DNA of 64,000 bases from Roseimaritima multifibrata. Lineage in GTDB: Bacteria > Planctomycetota > Planctomycetia > Pirellulales > Pirellulaceae. Shown piece by piece: positions 43,209-52,374 of this stretch. The DNA is taken from NCBI RefSeq assembly GCF_007741495.1, contig NZ_CP036262.1, forward strand, positions 6,882,001 to 6,946,000. The letters are read 5' to 3'. The notes under the pieces were generated by a model. It worked only from the letters and a program-made list of their open reading frames with translations. It was not told the DNA's origin and made no database searches. Made by a program: the position numbers and the translations under genes. How positions within the stretch are numbered: position 1 is the first letter of the stretch; each line of letters starts with the position of its first letter.

Positions 43209-43837
43209 GCGATTGCTTGCTTCAATGCAGCTACAAAGGTGTCGGGTGCCTGAGCCCCTGACAAGGCAATCGCGTTGTTGACCAGGAAGTACGGAACTCC
43301 TGTTACGCCATGCTGCTGGGAGAGTTCCCGGCCCTTTGTGATAACATCCATCCCTTGATCGCTGCTGAGCATGATTTCCACGGCTTGCTGATCCAGCCCT
43401 GATTCAGCAGCTAGTTCCAGCAGCGTCTGTTGGCTGCCGATGTCTCTACCTTCGCTGAAGTAAGCTCGAAAAAGCGCTTCAACGAGCGCATCCTGACAAC
43501 CATGTTGGCCGGCCAGCCAAATCAGCCGGTGGGCATCGACAGTGTTTGGAGTTCGCTCCATTTTTTCAAAAGCAAAATGAAGGCCTTCGGATTTTCCGGC
43601 AACAGAGACCTGAGCATCCAGTTCCTTCGATCGCTCCCAACTGCCAAACTTTTGAGTGCGATAGTCTCGGCGGCTGATTCCTGCTTTCGGCATCGATGGA
43701 TTGAGCTGAAACGGATGCCAGCGAACAGCAATAGCATGTTCTCCATCGAAGGCAGCGATCGCTTTTTCAAGCCGTCGTTTGCCGATGTAACACCACGGGC
43801 AAATAACGTCAGAAATTACGTCAACAGCAAGATCCAT
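43205..43837 (-). CDS. DsbA/FrnE-family thiol oxidoreductase, cytoplasmic
   Basis: 210 residues from the ATG at 43835-43837. The thioredoxin-fold start VDVISDVICPWCYIGKRRLE has CPWC at 13-16, as in FrnE/2-hydroxychromene-2-carboxylate isomerase-like DsbA proteins, and GVTGVPYFLVNN contains the cis-Pro loop. No signal peptide, so it acts in the cytoplasm. An open frame continues upstream to 44233 but runs through the heptamer array and is not coding. First gene of the operon with DoxX and HD genes. Disulfide isomerase or glutathione-linked activity are both possible. Confidence 0.9.
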   Translation of the reverse strand: MDLAVDVISDVICPWCYIGKRRLEKAIAAFDGEHAIAVRWHPFQLNPSMPKAGISRRDYRTQKFGSWERSKELDAQVSVAGKSEGLHFAFEKMERTPNTVDAHRLIWLAGQHGCQDALVEALFRAYFSEGRDIGSQQTLLELAAESGLDQQAVEIMLSSDQGMDVITKGRELSQQHGVTGVPYFLVNNAIALSGAQAPDTFVAALKQAIA

Positions 43838-44477
43838 TGCAATTCTACAAGACGAGGAAAGACCTATTTGATCGGCGAAACACAATCGATTCAGCTTAAC
43901 ACAAAGACCAGAGGGCGATTCACAGACCGTTTTTCCAAAGTTTTCTTTGCGGAGCAGCGCCAGTTTGATTGACAACACGGAAACCAAATGGAACTCCCAT
44001 CTCCCTTCTCCCTTCTCCCTTCTCCCTTCTCCCTTCTCCCTTCTCCCTTCTCCCTTCTCCCTTCTCTTGGGATCACTTCGATCCGCACATCGTGTATTGA
44101 TTCTGCAAAATCGCTCCCGCTTGAAGTTCAAGTCGAGCACGCTCGCTGTTGTCCAAGGACAGTGATTGGAATTTGAAACTGTCGCTTTCCTCCAGCCCAA
44201 ACCAACTCTAAAAGCGGGACGCCAAGCGACCAATCTTCCAAATCACCTGACCCACTGCGGACGCGGTTGCCTGCAAGCGTGATGCATTGGAAGGCCATTC
44301 CAGCGATTCAGAACCAGCTTGCTTAACTGCGGCCGTGCTTGATTATTGACAGACGAAACCGTGCCCCTTTTTGCGGTTCCTCGACCGGTCCAATAAACAC
44401 ACACAGTGATACAAAGAACTTTGTCGCTTCAACGAATAGAATGGTACCTAACCGCCCCCCCCAAAAAGGCAGACCAC
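43838..44477. other. intergenic region between divergent operons
   Basis: Contains the heptamer array at 43997-44066. Outside it no gene, terminator or shared repeat was recognised. Promoters for both flanking operons are presumed. Confidence 0.55.
43997..44066. repeat. tandem heptamer array 2, ten units
   Basis: One CCATCTC followed by nine perfect CCTTCTC units. Related in sequence and period to the array at 10718-10899. It lies about 160 bases upstream of the DsbA/FrnE start, in the likely 5' region of that operon. Confidence 0.95.
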
Positions 44478-46271
44478 ATGAGACAACGACCGAACCTCTC
44501 GACACACATATTGGGTGGGTTGCTAGTCTTCTCCGGCTACCTAGCCCTGCCAACGGAAGCCTTCGCTGAACCGCCTCGTGGAGTCGATTGTGGAGCGTCC
44601 GAGTTACTGCCAAGTTCGATCGTCGCCTACGCGGAGGTCTCCGACTTGGACGGCGTGTTGCAGACCGTTTTGGCCCATCCGCTGCGAGCAAAGCTGGAAG
44701 CGATGCCTGCCTACGATTCTTTCCTGCAGTCGAACGGCCCAGAAAAGTTGCAAGTAGGCATTCAAGCTTTTCAAGCGAGCATGGGCAAACCTTGGGACGC
44801 GGCCCTCGACAAACTAACCGATCGCGGGATCACGATCGCACTCGACGCATCCGACGGCGGCGTGGCGATTTTGCTGCATTCATCCGATCCGGCTCTCTTA
44901 GAACGCCTTCGCAGTTTCGTCCTGACCCTAAGACAGATGCAAGGTGCAACCAACAAACAAGGCGAGTACCGCGGGTTCGTAACCGATGCGGTAAGCGATC
45001 AATTGAAGATGGTGCGGATGCACGATTGGATGCTACTGACCAATAACTCGGAACTCGGCAAGGCAATTGTTGACCAGTATCTCGATCGCGACGGCGAAAC
45101 ACTGGCATCGAACGAATCCTATCGTGCCGCGTCGCAGGAACTTGCCTCAGGTGATTTAGAGGACCGCGTTGCATCGGCATTCTTGGATATCAAAACCTTA
45201 CGCGATAAAGGATTCGCGAAAAATCTATTTAATGAGAAGGTCGACAACATTCCAGCCGAAGCGGTCCTGGGCGGCCTACTGGCTAACCTTCGCCAAACTC
45301 CCTACGCAACCGGTCGGTTGCACATCAACAGTTCTGGGGCGAGATTGCATATCGCCACGCCACATCAGCGAAACTGGGAAGCGCCGCGAGAATACTTCTT
45401 TGGGGAAACCGAACTTGCTGACGCACCTCCGCTACTGGAAGTACCGAACCGATTATTCGCATTGTCGGCGCATCGCGATCTGTCCCAGATGTGGCTTCGC
45501 TCTGGTGATTTGCTCTCGGATCGAGCAAACGATCAATTGGCGGTTGCAGACACAACACTGACAACATTCTTTTCAGGCCGCGACTTTGGCGAAGACATTC
45601 TTGGTTCGTTCGCAAGCGATGTTCAAATCGTAGGCATGGAACAGGATTTCACCGAAGTCCTCCCGCAACCAGCAATCAAATTGCCGGCATTCGCGTTTCA
45701 GTTTCAGATGAAAAATCCGGAAGAGACTCAACCGGAACTACGTCGAATATTCCAAAGTTTTATTGGTTTCCTAAATGTCACGGGGGCTCAGAACGGACAA
45801 CCACAGCTAGACCTTGGGATGGAAATGTTTGACGACGCACAGCTGATCACCGCCACTTACGTGCCTGACCGAGACAAGCGAGAGAGCCGTGACGCAAAAA
45901 TTCAATTCAATTTTTCGCCGACGATGGCCTTTTCCAACGAACGAATCATTCTTTCAAGTTCGACACCGCTCGCTCGTGCGTTGGTTCAGTCGCCCCGCAG
46001 CGATGGTTCGAAGACCGACGATTCAAACACCAACGGAAAACTAGAGGCGACAACATTACGTCGCATTTTGCAAACGAATCGCCCGCAATTGGTTGCCAAC
46101 AACATGCTGGAAAAAGGGCACAGCAAAGAATCTGCTGAAGGCGAAATCGACCTGCTACTAGAACTGCTCGGTTTCGTTCAGAACGTCCACCTGAATTTGG
46201 ATATCACGCCGGCGCAGATGGCATTGGGTTTGATCGTGGATGTCAACGAAAGTGCAGAGGAACAACCATGA
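44478..46271 (+). CDS. exported hypothetical protein, DUF3352-like
   Basis: 597 residues from the ATG at 44478, preceded by AAAAAGGC; an ATG at 44406 adds residues before the signal peptide (about 10-30 of the chosen form). The sequence is a long alternating alpha/beta protein with SIVAYAEVSDLDGVLQTVLA, DRGITIALDASDGGVAILLH and KMVRMHDWMLLTNN, which resembles planctomycete DUF3352-type proteins. No catalytic motif was found. It overlaps the next start by four bases, so it works with or is made with DUF1800 and DUF1501 proteins. Confidence 0.7.
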   Translation: MRQRPNLSTHILGGLLVFSGYLALPTEAFAEPPRGVDCGASELLPSSIVAYAEVSDLDGVLQTVLAHPLRAKLEAMPAYDSFLQSNGPEKLQVGIQAFQASMGKPWDAALDKLTDRGITIALDASDGGVAILLHSSDPALLERLRSFVLTLRQMQGATNKQGEYRGFVTDAVSDQLKMVRMHDWMLLTNNSELGKAIVDQYLDRDGETLASNESYRAASQELASGDLEDRVASAFLDIKTLRDKGFAKNLFNEKVDNIPAEAVLGGLLANLRQTPYATGRLHINSSGARLHIATPHQRNWEAPREYFFGETELADAPPLLEVPNRLFALSAHRDLSQMWLRSGDLLSDRANDQLAVADTTLTTFFSGRDFGEDILGSFASDVQIVGMEQDFTEVLPQPAIKLPAFAFQFQMKNPEETQPELRRIFQSFIGFLNVTGAQNGQPQLDLGMEMFDDAQLITATYVPDRDKRESRDAKIQFNFSPTMAFSNERIILSSSTPLARALVQSPRSDGSKTDDSNTNGKLEATTLRRILQTNRPQLVANNMLEKGHSKESAEGEIDLLLELLGFVQNVHLNLDITPAQMALGLIVDVNESAEEQP

Positions 46272-47635
46272 ATGACATGAAATTCGCAGACCCAACCTGG
46301 GCATGGCAACCTTTTGAACCGACTGCAGATCGTCCGTGGGACCGATCTTTAGTCTCACACTTGTATCGGCGTGCCGGATTCGGAGCCGACTTGCCCAGCA
46401 TCGAAAAAGCGATCGATCGGAGTCCGGCAGACGTGGTCAACGAACTGGTCGCAAGCAACCGCGAACAGTCCGATTTCCGGGCGACCGCCGACGCCCTTGC
46501 AAATGCAACTTTGGCAGGTGGTGACCCTGCAAAATTGTCGGCGGCCTGGGTCTATCGCCTGCTTTACACACCGAACCAAGTGCTTGAAAAATTGACGCTA
46601 TTCTGGCATGGGCACTTCGCCACCGGTGCCGAGAAGGTCAAAGATGCGAGGATGATGTGGAACCAAAATCAGCTTTTACGTGAGCATGCATTGGGCAATT
46701 TTGGAGATTTGGCGATGAAGATTTCGCACGACCCCGCGATGTTGATTTATCTCGATTCAGCGATCAATCGCAAAGCGCATCCGAACGAAAACTTCGCCCG
46801 TGAATTGATGGAACTGTTCTGCCTGGGCGAAGGAAACTACAGCGAAAAGGACGTACTAGAACTGGCTCGCTGCTTCACGGGCTGGGAGATCAAGAACAAA
46901 AAGTTTCGCAAAAATCGCTACCAGCACGATTCCAAAGAGAAATCGGTGCTTGGGCAAAGTGGCAACTTTGATGGCGAAGATGGCGTGCGAATCGTACTGG
47001 AGCAGCCTGCGGCACCAAAGTTCATCGCCCGCAAGCTGTATCGATTCTTTGTTTGTGATGAACCCAGACCGACGGATGCGATGCTGCAACCATTGGCAGA
47101 TTTATTGCGAGAACACGATTTTGAGGTTGCTCCAGTAATCGCAAGAATCTTGGGAAGTAATATTTTTTACTCGACCAACTCGGTTGGTCGAAAAATCAAA
47201 TCACCTGTCGAATTAGTGATTGGAACGCTGCGATGCTTGAATGCGACAACCAACACGCAACGGGTCGCGAAAGGCCTTAGGAACATCGGGCAAGGCTTGT
47301 TCTATCCGCCCAACGTCAAAGGCTGGGATGGTGGGCGGGCGTGGATCAATTCGTCGACCTTGCTGGGACGTGCGAATCTTGTCGCTGACATCCTGGATAG
47401 CAACACGACTCGCTTTGACGGCAAAAGTCTTTCCGAGTACTTGCACACCCAGAATGTGCGAACGACCGATCAAGCCATCGAGCATTTCGAGGTTTGTTTA
47501 CTTGCTGTGCGATTGGATGAGGCGACGAAAGCACAACTCCGCAAAACCACGGCAGCACATACAGGTGACAAAGAGCGACAGATGCGTTCGCTATTGCATG
47601 CAGTGACTTCCCTTCCCGTTTGTCAACTCGCGTAA
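46268..47635 (+). CDS. DUF1800 protein
   Basis: 455 residues. DUF1800 hallmarks in order: SHLYRRAGFGADLPSIEKAI, LTLFWHGHFATG, MLIYLDSAINRKAHPNENFA, RELMELFCLGEGNYSEKDV, ARCFTGW and NVKGWDGGRAWINSSTLLGR. No export signal is visible, as in other members. The function is unknown; the family is almost always paired with DUF1501, as here. The ATG overlaps the preceding stop; the DUF1501 gene starts 44 bases after the stop. Confidence 0.93.
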   Translation: MNDMKFADPTWAWQPFEPTADRPWDRSLVSHLYRRAGFGADLPSIEKAIDRSPADVVNELVASNREQSDFRATADALANATLAGGDPAKLSAAWVYRLLYTPNQVLEKLTLFWHGHFATGAEKVKDARMMWNQNQLLREHALGNFGDLAMKISHDPAMLIYLDSAINRKAHPNENFARELMELFCLGEGNYSEKDVLELARCFTGWEIKNKKFRKNRYQHDSKEKSVLGQSGNFDGEDGVRIVLEQPAAPKFIARKLYRFFVCDEPRPTDAMLQPLADLLREHDFEVAPVIARILGSNIFYSTNSVGRKIKSPVELVIGTLRCLNATTNTQRVAKGLRNIGQGLFYPPNVKGWDGGRAWINSSTLLGRANLVADILDSNTTRFDGKSLSEYLHTQNVRTTDQAIEHFEVCLLAVRLDEATKAQLRKTTAAHTGDKERQMRSLLHAVTSLPVCQLA

Positions 47636-47679
47636 ATTCTTGTTCTTCCCGAATCGCCTCATCCCATCCGGCGCAAACC

Positions 47680-48915
47680 ATGCACATTGCTACCAATCAA
47701 AATCGACGAAATTTCTTGGGGTCCTCGATTAGCGGTGCGACCGCATTGGGTATCGGCGCCGCCCTACCAGCGTGCTTTGCCGAGGCGGCATCGGCTGCCC
47801 CAAAGGCGAATGAACGAATACTCGTCGTCGTTCAAATGTCGGGCGGAAATGATGGTCTAAACACCATCGTTCCATTCGCCGACGACCACTACCGATCCGC
47901 TAGACCTAAACTTGCGATTCCCAAAAATGAATTACGGAAGATTAGTGATGAGGACGGCCTGCACCCTTCGATGACCGGCATCGAAGAACTATTACAAAAC
48001 GGCCAATTCGCCGCGATCCGGAATGTTGGCTACGAGAAACCGAATCGATCGCACTTCGAATCGATGGACATCTGGCATACCTGTCGTCGCAAAGACGAAC
48101 CGCGCGGCGACGGCTGGCTTGGGCGTTACTTAGACCAACAACCCGCGACCAGCGGAGGCGATGTCCCGGCACTCCACCTGGGCCAAGAACAACAGCCGGT
48201 CGCCGTCGCGTCTTCGACCGTTCGTGTCCCTACGGTAAAAGATTTGGCGGAGTTTCAATTACGTGGCAGCGACAAACAATCGCTGCGTGATTTGTTAGAA
48301 AACCGTCCGCCTACCAACCCTTCCAGCGACAATGATCTTCTGAATTTCCTGCAATCAAGCACCACTTCGGCAATCGCGGCTAGCCAGCGTGTCACGGATG
48401 CAGCGCAAGGCTATAAAAGCAAAGTGAAGTATCCCGAGACGGAACTGGGGAACAAACTGCGAGTGGTGGCCCAGTTGATCGATGCAGGTCTTACCACGCG
48501 GATTTACTATGTCCAACATGATGGTTTTGATACGCATGCCCAACAGGCAGAAACGCACAGTGTTCTGCTTCGACAATGGAGCGATGCCGTCAGTGCATTG
48601 ATTCGCGATCTGAATGCTCACGACCATGGACAACGCGTCTGTGTGATGACGTTTAGCGAGTTCGGTCGACGGGTATCCGAGAACGCCAGCGAGGGAACCG
48701 ACCACGGCGCTGCGGGGCCAATGTTCTTGTGCGGCGGCGGTGTCAAAGCGGGCATCATCGGCAAGCGTCCGAACTTGACCGATTTACAGCAAGGCGATTT
48801 GAAACACGAGTACGATTTCCGGCAAGTCTACGCATCCGTGCTGAAAGATTGGCTTGGCACCGACCCCACCCCCATCCTAGGCAAAGAATATCAGTCGCTG
48901 CCATTGTTTGCCTGA
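47680..48915 (+). CDS. DUF1501 protein, Tat-exported
   Basis: 411 residues from the ATG at 47680, which places the twin-arginine leader (QNRRNFLGSSISGATAL) at the N terminus; the longer frame from 47620 does not. DUF1501 features: ILVVVQMSGGNDGLNTIVP, YYVQHDGFDTHAQQ, VMTFSEFGRRVSENAS and GTDHGAAGPMFLCGG. This is the branch of the family that accompanies DUF1800, distinct from the two branches at 11044 and 58557. Third gene of the operon. Confidence 0.93.
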   Translation: MHIATNQNRRNFLGSSISGATALGIGAALPACFAEAASAAPKANERILVVVQMSGGNDGLNTIVPFADDHYRSARPKLAIPKNELRKISDEDGLHPSMTGIEELLQNGQFAAIRNVGYEKPNRSHFESMDIWHTCRRKDEPRGDGWLGRYLDQQPATSGGDVPALHLGQEQQPVAVASSTVRVPTVKDLAEFQLRGSDKQSLRDLLENRPPTNPSSDNDLLNFLQSSTTSAIAASQRVTDAAQGYKSKVKYPETELGNKLRVVAQLIDAGLTTRIYYVQHDGFDTHAQQAETHSVLLRQWSDAVSALIRDLNAHDHGQRVCVMTFSEFGRRVSENASEGTDHGAAGPMFLCGGGVKAGIIGKRPNLTDLQQGDLKHEYDFRQVYASVLKDWLGTDPTPILGKEYQSLPLFA

Positions 48916-49286
48916 CTGTCCCATTAAGATGTGGCTAAGGTTCCCAGTCGACCGAATCCGAAAGAACATCCAATTGCAGCCGAGGAACTAAGAAACCGCT
49001 TACTGCCTATATCCAGGACTCCCAACCAGTCTTCTCTGTTTTTAGGCTTACAGGTGATCTGCCGAAAAATCCTCACTCATGAGTCACACGAACTGCCGTT
49101 CCCGGCTTCAGATCATCACTCGGGTATTCGATAACTTGATCGCTCGCAGCAACGCCCTGAAGGAATTAAGTCTGCTGATCATTTTGCAATTTGCAAAACG
49201 ACGTTCGACCGCGCGAACGCATCCCGCACACGCCGGTCACTTGCCGATGCAAAAATCACAGTGAAGGTGGCTAAATGGATGGTGCT
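48916..49286. other. intergenic region, nothing recognised
   Basis: No gene is supported. A short palindrome TTTTGCAATTTGCAAAA is near 49183-49199, and might be part of a terminator between the convergent genes. No shared repeat. Confidence 0.5.
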
Positions 49287-49919
49287 TTACTTGGCTTTGG
49301 CAACTTCCAACGATCGCCAGCAGTACCAACTTGCGATCGTTGCAAACGGACTCCAATTTGCAGCGATCGCGATGCTTGTTTCTTGGTCGGGAAGTTCCTC
49401 AAGATCATAGCGGTCGCGAATGGCTGCTCGGACTCCTAGGTCCCCATGCGGGAAGACGTCTGGACGGCCCAATGCGAAAATCAGAAACATCTGCGCGGTC
49501 CAATGTCCGATCCCTTTTACAACCGTTAGTTGCTGGATGATTTTGTCATCTGAGTAACGACCAATATTCTGAAGGTTGACCTCGGATTGGTTCACTTTGT
49601 CGGCTAGATCAAGCAAGTATTTTGCCTTCTGCGGCGAAACCCCTGCGGTACGCAGTTCCTCTGGCGAAAACCGAGCGAGATGAACGGGTGTTAGACCAGC
49701 GGAACCGAGCAGTTCGTCAAGTTTCTTCTTGATTGACCGAGCGGCCCCCGTTGAAATCTGCTGTGAAATGATGGAACTTGCCAACATTTTAAAGCGATCC
49801 CGTTGAGGCCGTAACGTACATGGACCGACTTCTGCGATGATCCTCTTCATGACCGGGTCGGCAGATCGGAGGTGAGCGATCGCTTGGGCGTGCGGGCCCG
49901 CCTGAGATTTATTTTCCAT
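49287..49919 (-). CDS. AlkA-like DNA-3-methyladenine glycosylase
   Basis: 210 residues from the ATG at 49917-49919 with AGGA four bases upstream. It is an HhH-GPD base-excision enzyme: SSIISQQISTGAARSI, the helix-hairpin-helix KGIGHWTA (135-142), and catalytic Asp160 in FPHGDLGVR. It removes alkylated purines such as 3-methyladenine. It lacks the N-terminal domain of E. coli AlkA, as the short Mag/AlkA type does. The small membrane-protein gene upstream ends 17 bases before this start. Confidence 0.92.
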   Translation of the reverse strand: MENKSQAGPHAQAIAHLRSADPVMKRIIAEVGPCTLRPQRDRFKMLASSIISQQISTGAARSIKKKLDELLGSAGLTPVHLARFSPEELRTAGVSPQKAKYLLDLADKVNQSEVNLQNIGRYSDDKIIQQLTVVKGIGHWTAQMFLIFALGRPDVFPHGDLGVRAAIRDRYDLEELPDQETSIAIAANWSPFATIASWYCWRSLEVAKAK

Positions 49920-49936
49920 ATTCCTGCAATTCGATC

Positions 49937-50209
49937 CTACAAAGACTTTCGCAGCATCAGTTTGATGGATAGCCAGGGGATAAAGAAGAATGTCAAAACC
50001 CCGATCTTTACCAAGCCCATGCCGCAATAAAAAATCACATCCAGTTCATGATCGCTTACCCCAAACAGCGAACCGTGTAGGTAGTGCACGAAGGTTCGCA
50101 TCCCTTGAAGGACGAAAAACCAAAAGAGCAGCAATGCAAATCCGAACATCCAACATCGCAGCAGGATACCAGAAAGCGTGTTCAAAAAATCTTTGGTTTG
50201 TTCGTTCAT
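49937..50209 (-). CDS. small membrane protein, possibly DUF6868-like
   Basis: 90 residues with two hydrophobic segments (about 16-36, GILLRCWMFGFALLLFWFFV, and 61-83). The loop MRTFVHYLHGSLFGVSDHEL between them is conserved in a group of small proteins of unknown function that I associate, without certainty, with DUF6868. It lies 17 bases upstream of the glycosylase gene on the same strand, so the two may be co-transcribed by proximity only. Confidence 0.6.
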   Translation of the reverse strand: MNEQTKDFLNTLSGILLRCWMFGFALLLFWFFVLQGMRTFVHYLHGSLFGVSDHELDVIFYCGMGLVKIGVLTFFFIPWLSIKLMLRKSL

Positions 50210-50471
50210 TTAGGTCCCAGCCCATTGAATTGAATCACCATGCAAACCTGAATTAACTTTCTGCCAACGCCCCCAGCATAACCTTCGCGACAGGTCAGTG
50301 GCCAACGGGATTACTTGCCAAGGGTCTGGAAGCCAGATCACAGCGACAAAAAATATTACCGATAGGAAAATGAATCGAGACCGAGTAATCAATCGCCGCA
50401 GGCAACCGAACGAGACTAGAATAGATCCTCCAGCAAGCGTTCGTATGCCACTACTAGGAGTCTTCGATTCG

Positions 50472-51956
50472 ATGAAGTCATGTTGCGGATTGATTCAGTT
50501 GTTCGTGTCCAGTTTACTGATTGTCCTTGGGATGGCCCCTGGATCACTTCATGCGGAGCGTCCCAACGTACTGTTCATCGCGATCGATGATCTCAATGAC
50601 TACATTTCACCGCTGGCCAACCACCCTCACATCCAGACTCCCAATTTCGAGCGACTTGCCAAACGATCGGTCACTTTCACGAACGCTCATTGCGCAGCGC
50701 CAGCGTGCCATCCGTCGCGAGTCTCCGTACTGACGGGGGTTCATCCTACACGGTCTGGGTTGTACCGAAATCTGTTTGGGGCTCACGGTCCACGATGGCG
50801 TGAGGAATCGCCGGTACTGAAGGATGCGGTCGTTCTCTCACAACACTTCCGTGACCACGGCTATCGCGCCGTCGGTGGAGGCAAAATCTTTCATACTTTG
50901 CAGTGGACCCCGGGGGATTCTCAAAATGATCCAGCTGCATGGGACGATTACCGCGGAGACCCTTTGGATCCAATTTCAGCCGACTGGCCGCGTCCTTCGT
51001 TTGTGGGGAAAAAGGGACAGAATGCGGGCTTTACCGGTAAACGTCCGCTCAGTCACTTTTTGTTCGGAGCCAATCCGATTCAGTTGACCGCCGACCAGGG
51101 GGATGGAGCGGTCGTCGACTGGGCGATCGAAAACATGCACGCCCCAACCGAACAACCTCTCTTCTTGGCAGTCGGTCTCTTTCGCCCGCACATTCCTTGG
51201 GAAGTACCTCAAGAATGGTTTGACTTGTATCCCGAATCAAGACTTGAATTACCCGCGCATCTGGTTGATGACTTAGCCGATGCCCATTCGCATGGCCGCG
51301 AACACTGGCACAAATGGGTAACCGATAACAAACAGTGGAAAACGATGCTGCGAGGCTATTTGGCTTCGATCAGCTATGTGGATCATCAACTTGGCCGCCT
51401 GCTTGATGGTCTGGATGAATCTCCTTTAGCAGAGAATACGGTGGTAGTGCTCTGGTCGGACCATGGATTTAACATCGGTGAAAAGGAGAACTGGGAGAAA
51501 TTTGCACTCTGGCAGCAAACCACACGGACGCCATTGTTCATCCATGCCCCTGGGATCTCGCAGGACGGAAAACGAACCAATCAACCGACAACACTGACGG
51601 ACATCTACCCTACCCTCTGCGAGTTGGCGGGACTGCCAGTTCCTAAACAATGCACCGGTATTTCGTTAGTCCCACAGCTAGAACATCCCGACCAGACTGA
51701 TCGCCGAACCTCTTTAACCTCTTATGTGTTTACGGCTAATGGCCAGCCTGCCCACGGGATCAGCGATACGCGATACCGCTACATCCAATATCCCGACGGT
51801 TTTGAAGAATTGTACGACCTTCAAACGGACCCTCACGAATTCCACAACCTGGCAGACAAACCCGATTTTCAAGAGATCAAAAAGAGACTGTCTAAAGGCG
51901 TGCCAGCCGATGTGGCGGAGGACGTCGGAGCATTGCAAGGGAAGGGAAAAGACTAA
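50472..51956 (+). CDS. exported sulfatase
   Basis: 494 residues from the ATG at 50472, chosen for its signal peptide (about 1-28) and AGGAG 11 bases upstream; earlier in-frame starts at 50298 and 50445 are less likely. Sulfatase family S1 motifs: NVLFIAIDDLND (Asp39, Asp40), and CHPSRVSVLTG, the C-x-P-S-R signature (Cys79) that is converted to formylglycine. LWSDHGFNIGEKENW gives later metal ligands. The sequence resembles iduronate-2-sulfatase-like planctomycete enzymes acting on sulfated polysaccharides. It needs a formylglycine-generating enzyme, not found here. A hairpin follows 25 bases past the stop. Confidence 0.92.
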   Translation: MKSCCGLIQLFVSSLLIVLGMAPGSLHAERPNVLFIAIDDLNDYISPLANHPHIQTPNFERLAKRSVTFTNAHCAAPACHPSRVSVLTGVHPTRSGLYRNLFGAHGPRWREESPVLKDAVVLSQHFRDHGYRAVGGGKIFHTLQWTPGDSQNDPAAWDDYRGDPLDPISADWPRPSFVGKKGQNAGFTGKRPLSHFLFGANPIQLTADQGDGAVVDWAIENMHAPTEQPLFLAVGLFRPHIPWEVPQEWFDLYPESRLELPAHLVDDLADAHSHGREHWHKWVTDNKQWKTMLRGYLASISYVDHQLGRLLDGLDESPLAENTVVVLWSDHGFNIGEKENWEKFALWQQTTRTPLFIHAPGISQDGKRTNQPTTLTDIYPTLCELAGLPVPKQCTGISLVPQLEHPDQTDRRTSLTSYVFTANGQPAHGISDTRYRYIQYPDGFEELYDLQTDPHEFHNLADKPDFQEIKKRLSKGVPADVAEDVGALQGKGKD

Positions 51957-51981
51957 GCCTGATCAGCCAGTAGCCGCATAC

Positions 51982-52008
51982 GGACAAGAACGTTTTTCGC
52001 TCTTGTCC
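51982..52008 (+). terminator. hairpin after the sulfatase gene
   Basis: GGACAAGA (51982-51989) pairs with TCTTGTCC (52001-52008); the loop contains TTTTT. No T-run follows. Likely the end of the sulfatase transcript. Confidence 0.5.
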
Positions 52009-52049
52009 CTGCATCTATCGTCTTCCAGCGGGCTGTCGATTTACTGTTT

Positions 52050-52084
52050 GTCGCCTTCCGATTTCGATTAAATCAACAAGCCGG
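52050..52084 (-). repeat. dispersed repeat family B, inverted partial copy
   Basis: Read on the minus strand it gives GGCTTGTTGATTTAATCGAA followed by ATCGGAAGGCGAC, matching the first module at 38177 and 54549 and the GGCGACA end at 54612. It abuts REP-like copy 3. Confidence 0.7.
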
Positions 52085-52126
52085 TAAGCGAGGGATAGCG
52101 GCATGCTCTTTCGGTCCCTCGCTTAC
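52084..52126. repeat. REP-like palindrome, GCGAGGGA family, copy 3
   Basis: GTAAGCGAGGGA (52084-52095) and TCCCTCGCTTAC (52115-52126) are perfect inverted arms. Shorter than copies 1 and 2. Confidence 0.75.
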
Positions 52127-52167
52127 GCATTTTGAAATTGCGTTTTTTGGAGTTGGCTATTTTGCTT

Positions 52168-52265
52168 CCGCCGGGCTTGTCCCGGTCCGGGGCACCAACT
52201 GGCAGCTACCCCCATGCCTCTTTGCTATTTCATCCTTTTCCGCCAGGGCAAGCCCGGAAAGGGAC
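52168..52265. repeat. composite repeat, second copy
   Basis: CCGGGCTTG (52171-52179), CAACTGGCAGCTACC (52196-52210) and CAAGCCCGG (52249-52257) occur in the same order as in 2441-2635, but the 48-base palindrome is absent. Like the first copy it directly follows a REP-like palindrome. The rest of 51957-52374 holds nothing else recognisable. Confidence 0.65.
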
Positions 52266-52374
52266 TCTCGATACTTGGAGATAAAAAGGTGCTGGAATAG
52301 CCGAATGATTTAAGGCATCCACCCCCGCGAAAGGCGACAATTGCACCGTGCGGTCTGGACACTCCCGTCGATGA

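Noticed and set aside
43838-44233. N-terminal extension of the DsbA/FrnE-like protein
   Set aside because: It runs through the heptamer array; the family start at 43837 places CPWC at the normal position.
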